The translations under genes and the position numbers were made by a program. Positions 6,493-14,100 of a stretch of DNA of 16,087 nucleotides are shown one piece after another; position 1 is the stretch's first letter, and the number at the start of each line of letters is the position of its first letter. The stretch lies in NCBI GenBank assembly GCA_002401525.1, contig NVTH01000038.1, positions 6,841 to 22,927 on the forward strand, read 5' to 3'. This DNA comes from Moraxellaceae bacterium (GTDB lineage Bacteria; Pseudomonadota; Gammaproteobacteria; Pseudomonadales; UBA3067). Below the pieces are notes generated by a model. It saw only the letters and a program-made list of their open reading frames with translations. It was not told the DNA's origin and did not search any database.

Positions 6493-7824
6493 ATGAATTT
6501 GAATCGCAAAAAGCTGTATCTTGCTTCTGTCTCACTGCTATTAGGTGGCTTCTCTAGTCTTCAATGCGGCGCGCAGGATCTACTCACTGTATTGCATCAA
6601 GCGCAGAAACACGATTCTCAATGGGCGGCCACGGTCCATGGCTATCACGCCAATAGAGAATTAGTCACTAAAAGTTCAGCCGGCATTAAACCTACCTTGT
6701 CGTTAAACGCCCAAGTTTCCCAAGAAACTTATGAATCTGCCACCGACACCTACGAAAGTAATAATTACGAATCCACCCGCTACGGCGCCTCCTTAGTGCA
6801 ACCTCTCATTCGCATGGAGCAGTGGTACGATTATAAAAAGGGCAAGGCACTGAATCGGCAAATCAAAGCCGACTTTAAATTCAGTCGACAAGATTTTTAC
6901 ATGCGCGTGCTCACCATTTATCTGGATGTATTGCGTACTGAGGAAAATCTGCGCTTTAGACTGGCAGAAAAATCGGCGATTAAGCATCAACTGGATCAAA
7001 CGGAGTTACGCTTTAAGGCAAACCTGATCTCCAATACTGACGTTCAAGAAGCGAAAGCGGCATTCGACATTAGTTCGGTCCAATACATCATTGCTCAACA
7101 AGACCTTGATGTGGCCCTTGAAGTGCTCAATACCTTAACAGGCTCCAATTCCACCACGGTCACGCCCTTGGAAGTAGAAATCCCCATTGAACCTCCCAGC
7201 CCTAAAAATTTAAAAACATGGCGTGAATTAGCCCTTAATAATAATCCCCAATTGCGCGCCGCCCGACATGGCCAAGAGGTAGCCCAGAAAGAATACCAAG
7301 CCAAACTATCAGCGCACCTCCCTACCCTTGACCTCGTCGGCAGCTATCAAGACTCGGATCGCTATGTACAAACCAGTGAAGGCGAACTCACGTCTTCAAG
7401 TATTGCAATCAAACTTGAAGTACCGCTCTACAACGGTGGCTCCATCGGCGCATCACGTCGAAATGCTAAACAGCTTTTCAAAAAAGCAGAAGACGAATTT
7501 ATATTTAAGCAGCGGGAAATTTTACAAGACACTAATAATCTCTATCGCGTAGTCAACACCGACGTCGCACGGGTGATGGCGCAAAAGCAAAGCGCCCATT
7601 CGGTGGAAGCCGCATTAAACGCCACCCAAGCGGGTTATAAAGCAGGAACTCGAACCATTGTGGATGTACTCACCGCTCAACAGGCGTTGTTCGGCGTAAA
7701 AAGGGATTATGCTAATGCTCGTTTTGATTATATTTTTGATTTATTGCAACTCAAACAAATCGCGGGGATTTTGAGTGAAAAGGACTTTGTTGAAGTGAAT
7801 GGTTGGTTAGCGAAAGGTGAATAA
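6493..7824 (+). CDS. tolC: TolC-family outer membrane channel protein
   Basis: A 443-residue outer-membrane efflux/type I secretion channel subunit. As a trimer it forms a beta-barrel and an alpha-helical tunnel spanning the periplasm and docks onto inner-membrane exporters. A signal peptide covers residues 1 to about 27 (cleavage near CGA-QD). The mature start DLLTVLHQAQKHDSQW is typical of the true TolC branch. ENLRFRLAEKSAIKHQLDQT (from residue 141) and NTDVQEAKAAFD (about 181-192) match the first repeat; TRTIVDVLTAQQALF matches the second. E. coli TolC is longer, mainly at the C terminus. ATG at 6493 is chosen with GGGA four to five bases upstream; a GTG at 6460 would add 11 residues before the signal. 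The gene stands alone with no ABC or membrane-fusion gene adjacent, and converges on the GGDEF-EAL gene. Confidence 0.9.
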   Translation: MNLNRKKLYLASVSLLLGGFSSLQCGAQDLLTVLHQAQKHDSQWAATVHGYHANRELVTKSSAGIKPTLSLNAQVSQETYESATDTYESNNYESTRYGASLVQPLIRMEQWYDYKKGKALNRQIKADFKFSRQDFYMRVLTIYLDVLRTEENLRFRLAEKSAIKHQLDQTELRFKANLISNTDVQEAKAAFDISSVQYIIAQQDLDVALEVLNTLTGSNSTTVTPLEVEIPIEPPSPKNLKTWRELALNNNPQLRAARHGQEVAQKEYQAKLSAHLPTLDLVGSYQDSDRYVQTSEGELTSSSIAIKLEVPLYNGGSIGASRRNAKQLFKKAEDEFIFKQREILQDTNNLYRVVNTDVARVMAQKQSAHSVEAALNATQAGYKAGTRTIVDVLTAQQALFGVKRDYANARFDYIFDLLQLKQIAGILSEKDFVEVNGWLAKGE

Positions 7825-7883
7825 TCAGCCCTTGCACAAGGTATAAGCGCTTAATTTATTGGATTACGATATCTTCGGGTCGT

Positions 7884-7901
7884 CCTAACGCTTAGGGTTT
7901 T
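7884..7901 (+). terminator. Possible weak terminator for tolC
   Basis: CCTAA-CGC-TTAGG is a perfect five-pair hairpin followed by GTTTTC, about 60 bases after the tolC stop. It overlaps the last codons of the convergent GGDEF-EAL gene. The stem is short and the T run is interrupted, so activity is doubtful. A palindrome TAAGCGCTTA sits at 7844-7853 in the same gap. Confidence 0.25.
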
Positions 7902-10900
7902 CATTAGCGGCAATGTCTTTCACAATACCTATCATCCCGGTCACAGATTCATTCTCTTGGGAATCCATTAGTAAGATGTTTTTATCTCGATAATCAAGGA
8001 TCATACGCCGGATTATATTCGGATCCGCAATTAGATTGGTGACTTTCTCCGTCGGTAGCGCACCAGCAAACAAATAGCCTTGTACCTCATCGCAATGCAG
8101 GTCCTGTAAAAACCGCAGTTGCTCTTCAGTTTCTACTCCTTCGGCGACTACTTCTAAGTCCAAACTATGGCTCATTGCGATGATCGCGCTGACGATGACC
8201 GCGTCGTCTGAATTGAGCACAAAATCCTTAATAAAGGATCGATCAATTTTAATTTTACTCACGGGGAAGAGTTTCAGATAACTCAAGGAGGAGAATCCCG
8301 TACCAAAGTCATCTAAGGTAATCACAAACCCTGCACTACTGAGTTTTTCCAACACCACCACTGCTGCGTCGACGTTTTGCAGCACCACTGTTTCGGTGAT
8401 TTCCAATTCAAGCGCACTAGGAGGAATGCCCGCACCCCGTACTTCCGAAATAATTTGATCTGCAAGGTCTGGGTTTCTAAATTCTACTGGGGATAAGTTA
8501 ATTGACACAGACACCGATCCGTAGCCCAATTCCTGCCAGAATTTAATTTGCCGGCACACAGTACCTAATACCCACCGGCCAATCTCATTAATCAAGCCGG
8601 TCTGCTCCGCCAGTAAGATAAATTCGTCAGGGGGAATTAAGCCATATTCTGGATGATGCCAGCGCAACAAGGCTTCTACACCTTGCACTGCACCTGTTTT
8701 TAAATTCATTTTCGGCTGATAGAAAACCGCAAACTCGCCTCTTTCCTCGGCTCGATGTAATTCAGCTTCTAATCGAATCAATTTCTGCGTGCGCAAGCAT
8801 AAGTCGTTGGTAAAAAAATGGAAGTTATTGCGGTCCAGTTTCCGTTTCGCCTCTTGCATGGCGCTACTGGCGTTTTTTAATAACTCTTCAGGCTCAGTGC
8901 CATTAGCCGGATATACACTTACCCCAATGTTGGTATTTAAATAAAACTCACTGCCTTCCACCATGACGGGTTTTTTATTGGCGGCAAATATTTGGTAAAT
9001 AAAGCTTGTGACGACTGCCGTTGGATCAAGGTCAGGCAATAACACAACAATTTCGTTACTATTAAAGCGTGACACGCTAAACGATAATTCTTTCTCTTGA
9101 GCGGCTTTTTCCGTTTTAACTTTATCTGTATCAGCCTTGCCTGTAACCACTTTGTCCGAATCGGGCCCCCCTCGCAGCGCTTCTTTAATACGAGCCACTA
9201 AGCGCTTAGCAAATTTTTCCGCAGACAGCAGCCCCATGGTGTCATTGACGCGCTGTAACGCATCCACATCCACTTCAAGTAATACCACCTTACGCTGGCT
9301 TTTTTTAGCTCGCTTAAGCGCTTTATTGATGCGATCAAGTAATAATACTTTGTCTGGCGGACAATTGACTAGTGGCGGTGCTTTATCGACTGCTGCAGAA
9401 GTCGCTGATGGACTTATTTCACTCGGTTCATTCACCAGTAAAGGCACCACGTTGCTGCCTTCCTCAATACCGGTAGGGTTGGCTGAATCAGATCGAATAC
9501 TTTCACGCACTAAGGTCGCGTGCTCTATCTTCTCTTTCGGAACACTTGTTTGTGCTGCTGATTTTTCTGCGTCCTGCTCCATACTCTCGGACCAGCTCAC
9601 CACACGATTCCGACCGCTTTCTTTCGCGACGTAAAGCGCTTTATCCGCTAATTCTAATAACTCATTGGTGCCTGCAACATCGGGAGTGATCCTAGACACC
9701 CCAAAGCTCGAGGTGATACTGGGCAGCCCCGGAAACGAATTGCCATCAATTCCCTCTATGACCTGACGAATACGCTCCCCCACCGCCGCAGCTTCATTAA
9801 TATTCATTCCAGGCAAAACAACCACGAATTCCTCACCGCCAAATCGCCCCACTAAATCTTCCTGACGGGCGGTTTCGGACAAAATACTCGCCACCACCTT
9901 AATGACTTTATCGCCCACCGCATGACCAAAATTATCGTTCACTGCTTTAAAGTGATCGATGTCCACCATGATGCAACTGAGTTCGCTTTCCTCCTCCCTT
10001 GACTCAGCAAGCAGTGATTCAAACCCTTCAAATAAAGAACGTCGATTTAAAAGATCCGTCAAAGGATCCCGGGTAGCGAGCACCAGCAATTCATGATTTT
10101 GGCGCAGTATTTCTTGTTTGCTTTTTTCCAGCTTATCGAACGCCTGCCGTAATTCTTTATTTTTAATTTCCAGTTCAGTAATGTCATCAAAGGTTATTAA
10201 TGCGCCACGGATGTCTTCAGCACGAGTTTTTTTCTTCGCGGAATCGTTCGCCGCCTCAGGATCGCTTACTTTTTTCCGGTTCGATGCCGTAATAGGCGAT
10301 ATATTCACGGTAAACGTGTACGTGGCATTCAAAGCAGTCGTCAATTTTATCCGCGTTCCTTTAGACACTTCCCCCCCAGCGAGTATACGCATCCAAGGCA
10401 GCACCTGCTCCCCTTCGGCAGCGCTTACTTCCCAATCTAATTCGCTGCTTTCCTTGCCAACCAATTTCTCTGGATTGTAACCGGTTCTCTCAGCAAACGC
10501 CTGATTTGAAAATATAATCACGCCTTCTTTATCCACAATCAAAAGGCCTTCCGCTAATGTGTCCAAGGCATTACGCACACGTTCAGGAATCACCGCATCC
10601 GGATCTAGTTCCCTTAAAGCCCGCGTTAAAAAGAACCGATAGGAAAAAAATCCGATGAAAGCGATAAAGGCGATTAATGCTAAAAAAGATCCTTTAAACG
10701 CTAGCCAATTGGCTCCCGAACCCATTTCTGAAAAACGTAATTCTACATTACCCCAACGCTGATTCCCCTCAAACAGAGAGACTTGAATTTGGCCGGTGGT
10801 AGATCGATCGCCAGGTTTTAATTTCCAATGTTTTAAATGCTGCCCGGATTCCGCAATCAGTTCGCCGGAAACCAACCGAACAGCACCAGACCGCACGGAT

Positions 10901-11169
10901 TGATTACGCATCACCACCGATTTTAGCGTTTCCTTAATGCTGGCTATGGCTTGATTTTGAAGATCAATGGAAAGCTGCACCGCCAATGTTTCGGTAATAA
11001 TTTTTCGAGACTTTAATTCTGCGTGTTTTGTATCAGGCACCAAGCCAATAAATTCGCTGGTAAATAACAAACAGATGGTCAGCATCACCAGTCCCACGCT
11101 CAGTTTGGTCGAGGGCGAACTGAAAAATGCATTTACCTGTCGACGAATCGTTGCTACCAGACTAATCAT
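7885..11169 (-). CDS. Membrane PAS-GGDEF-EAL cyclic-di-GMP enzyme
   Basis: A 1094-residue inner-membrane protein. Transmembrane helices at about 22-43 and 158-182 flank a periplasmic sensor of roughly 115 residues. A PAS domain (about 197-333, GLLIVDKEGVIIFSNQAF) and a short coiled coil (333-362) lead to a GGDEF domain (about 363-527) with active-site GGEEF at 444-448 and the product-inhibition I-site RQED at 435-438, so diguanylate cyclase activity is expected. A charged linker joins a second, degenerate GGDEF-like domain (about 605-790) with NSNEI at 703-707 in place of the signature. The EAL domain (about 797-1048) keeps EALLRW (832-837), ELEITE, DDFGTG (953-958), KIDRSF, EGVET (1010-1014) and QGYLF, so it should be a competent phosphodiesterase. 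Which activity dominates cannot be told. The start ATG overlaps the stop of the giant repeat-protein gene (ATGA), with AGGA at 11179-11176, indicating coupled translation. Confidence 0.93.
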   Translation of the reverse strand: MISLVATIRRQVNAFFSSPSTKLSVGLVMLTICLLFTSEFIGLVPDTKHAELKSRKIITETLAVQLSIDLQNQAIASIKETLKSVVMRNQSVRSGAVRLVSGELIAESGQHLKHWKLKPGDRSTTGQIQVSLFEGNQRWGNVELRFSEMGSGANWLAFKGSFLALIAFIAFIGFFSYRFFLTRALRELDPDAVIPERVRNALDTLAEGLLIVDKEGVIIFSNQAFAERTGYNPEKLVGKESSELDWEVSAAEGEQVLPWMRILAGGEVSKGTRIKLTTALNATYTFTVNISPITASNRKKVSDPEAANDSAKKKTRAEDIRGALITFDDITELEIKNKELRQAFDKLEKSKQEILRQNHELLVLATRDPLTDLLNRRSLFEGFESLLAESREEESELSCIMVDIDHFKAVNDNFGHAVGDKVIKVVASILSETARQEDLVGRFGGEEFVVVLPGMNINEAAAVGERIRQVIEGIDGNSFPGLPSITSSFGVSRITPDVAGTNELLELADKALYVAKESGRNRVVSWSESMEQDAEKSAAQTSVPKEKIEHATLVRESIRSDSANPTGIEEGSNVVPLLVNEPSEISPSATSAAVDKAPPLVNCPPDKVLLLDRINKALKRAKKSQRKVVLLEVDVDALQRVNDTMGLLSAEKFAKRLVARIKEALRGGPDSDKVVTGKADTDKVKTEKAAQEKELSFSVSRFNSNEIVVLLPDLDPTAVVTSFIYQIFAANKKPVMVEGSEFYLNTNIGVSVYPANGTEPEELLKNASSAMQEAKRKLDRNNFHFFTNDLCLRTQKLIRLEAELHRAEERGEFAVFYQPKMNLKTGAVQGVEALLRWHHPEYGLIPPDEFILLAEQTGLINEIGRWVLGTVCRQIKFWQELGYGSVSVSINLSPVEFRNPDLADQIISEVRGAGIPPSALELEITETVVLQNVDAAVVVLEKLSSAGFVITLDDFGTGFSSLSYLKLFPVSKIKIDRSFIKDFVLNSDDAVIVSAIIAMSHSLDLEVVAEGVETEEQLRFLQDLHCDEVQGYLFAGALPTEKVTNLIADPNIIRRMILDYRDKNILLMDSQENESVTGMIGIVKDIAANENPKR

Positions 11170-14100
11170 TTCGAGTCCTCATCATCAAAAATATCTTCCA
11201 CCTGTTTGTCTTTTTGATCGTCTTCTGTTTCGTCGTCATCATCTCTATCTTTCAACTCTTTACGTTTTTTGGCCTCGGCCCCCAATATGGGAAGCGGATC
11301 CAGCTGTTTCCACAAGGGAACAGAGGACATAAAACTCGCCAACAATGCGCCGCCTCGTAACAACCAACTCACGATACCGGCGGTGATACTGAGAGTAGAC
11401 CCAACGATTAATTCGGATCTTAATTGATAATGATCTTTGTCTTCTTGGAAAGCCTTGTCCAAATCACGATTTAGCTGATTCAGCTCTTTTACAAAAGAAA
11501 CATTACGCACCGCTTGTGCCACCCGAGCAGGTTGCTCCGAATCCACCGAGTGATGCACCATCTCCAATTGAGTGAGGTCGATAAACTTAAGCGGTACCGC
11601 TTTGTACCCTACGCCTCGATCCTCAATGGAGCGCTCCTGTTGAGACTCCTCACTACGTCCTTGCGCTTTCTCCGCAGCAAGTGATACGGGCGCGTCTTCA
11701 ATTAATCCGCCTAAATCCAGTCCCGCTTGTTCGGGGGTAGGCTGGCCCACAACTCCCTCTTCGGTCACCTCCCCTACAGACTCCTCAATCAACGTTTCTA
11801 TATCTTCTTCAACGTCAATCACTGAGGAAGTAGAGTCATCAGTCGGGGAGACTTCGATTGAACTGATGGTAGGCGTGTCATTCACATCCGTGACCGTCAC
11901 AGATATGGTTTGCACATCCATGGCACCCGCCTTATCCAAAACAGTTATTTCCACAGAGTAACTGCCGTCCGCATTTGTGCCGTCAAAATTCTCAAAGTCT
12001 TGGGGGTTAACAAACTCTAACTCGCCATTGGCACTAATGCTGAATTTACCTCCGTCAGCTCCCCCGGTGATGCTAAAACTTAGAATGTCACCATGGTCAA
12101 CATCAGTGGCGGTGACGGTGAATACCGACGATTGGTTCTCGCTGGCATCAACCAAAGAAGAAGAAACAATGACCGGTGCATCGTTAATATTCACCACCGG
12201 TGCGGTCGCGGTGGACATCAACGTGCTTTCTTCGGCGCCATAGAAATCGGTATAATTGACTTGCACGCTTATGGGCTGACTCACATCGTCATCGCCTAAC
12301 ACATATTCGCTTTCAGTAGCGCCGTCGATGGGGGAGCCGTCTCGAAACCATTGATATCGAAAACTACCCAGGCCATCGTTATCCCCAAGTTCGCTGGTAT
12401 CTACCTGAAGGGTTTGGTCTTCGGTGACGGTGCCTACAATGCGAGGACGGCCTGTGGAGGGATCATTTACATTTTGAACCGCCGCAGTGGCTTGCGACGT
12501 CAGAGGGCCTTCCAGCGTCCCATTGCCATCGGTGTAGCTGACTTGCACACTGATTTGGTGCGTCACATCAGCGTCGCCTAAGGTATAGGTATTTTCGGTC
12601 GCATCCACTACGGCACTGCCGTCTCTTAACCATTGGTAACTGTAAACACCCAAGCCATCTTCATCACTAATGGCGCTAGTATCCGCAGTTAGAATTTCAT
12701 CTTCAACCACTAAACCAGTAATACTCGGCAGGCCCTCCGGCATATCAATGCCGTCAGTCACCGTAACAGACACTAGCTGAACGTTAGTGCCACCTTTGCC
12801 GTCGTCCGCAGTAATTTCAACTTCGTAAATTCCGTCGCCATCAGAATCGATTGGAACTTCAAAGTTCAACGCGCTACTGAAGCTTAATTCCCCGGCACTG
12901 CTGAGAACAAATTGCGCTGCGTCGTTACCGCCGGTAATGCTATAGGTGGCAGTATCTCCCACATCGACGTCACTGGAGGTGACGGTAGAGACCACCGTTT
13001 GATTTTCAACGGCGTCTATTGCGTTGGGAGAGGTAATCAGTGGGTTATCGTTGGTGCCTGTAATCGTAATCGTTGCGGATTGAGGCATTGATTGAAGGCC
13101 TTCATCATCCAGCGAAGTATAAGTAAATGCGACGGTGGCTAGAGTGCCTTCTTGCAATGCGTCAAAATCCAATGCAGCAATGGCGTAACTGCCATCGGCA
13201 TTGACGGTAAGGTCCACTGACTGAGTTTGCGCTTGTCCAAAAGCATCGGTATACGCCAACGTCACAGCAATGGGAATGCCCACATTGCCGACTACCCCGT
13301 TCACTTGGCCGACGAGCAAACTACTGTCGACGTCATCGATGTCCGCGGCGCCAGTGAGTAAATCACTGCTCGCCGCATCGACGTTAATGCCAGACTCTAA
13401 CTGATCTTCCGTGGCGCTAATGCTACCGGCGATCAAGGTGGGATTATCGTTGGTGCCTGAAATAGTCAGTGTGGCGGTTTGTACAGCCGACTCAAATCCT
13501 TGGTCATCCATTGAGGTGTAAGTAAAATTGACCACCGCGACGTTAGCGCTGGGTAAATCACTGAGATCAAATGCGCCAAGGGAATAGCTGCCATCCGCAT
13601 TCACGGTGAGGTTAATCGCTTGGGCTTGAGGCACTGCGTTGGCGTCCACATAGCTCAGTGTAACGGCGATCATACTACCGACATTACCAGCAACTCCATT
13701 GACCTGTCCCACCACCAAGCTGCTGTTAGCGTCATCAATATCCGACGCACCAGTTAACAGATCGCTACTTGCTGCGTTAACGCTAAAGCCCGTTTGCAAT
13801 TGATCTTCAGTGGCATTAATACTGCCTGCGCTTAACGTAGGATTATCGTTGGTACCAGTGATCATGAGGACGGCAATTTGAGCAGCGGACTCTAGTCCCT
13901 CATCATCCATTGAGGTATAGCTGAAATTAACAGTCGCATTTTGTCCCGCTGGCAATGTATCTAAATCAAACGCTCCTAGGGAATAGCTGCCGTCCGAGTT
14001 AACCGTAAGATTAATATTTTGGGTCTGCCCCACACCATCCGCATCGGTGTAAGACAAGGTCACTGCAATGGCAGCGCCCACATTCGCAGCGGAACCATTG

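Noticed and set aside
9137..9634. A 165-codon plus-strand frame opposite the GGDEF-EAL gene.
   Set aside because: It is the antisense of clearly conserved coding sequence and has no recognisable domain or ribosome site; the same holds for the other long frames opposite 656-2962 and 11166-16087.
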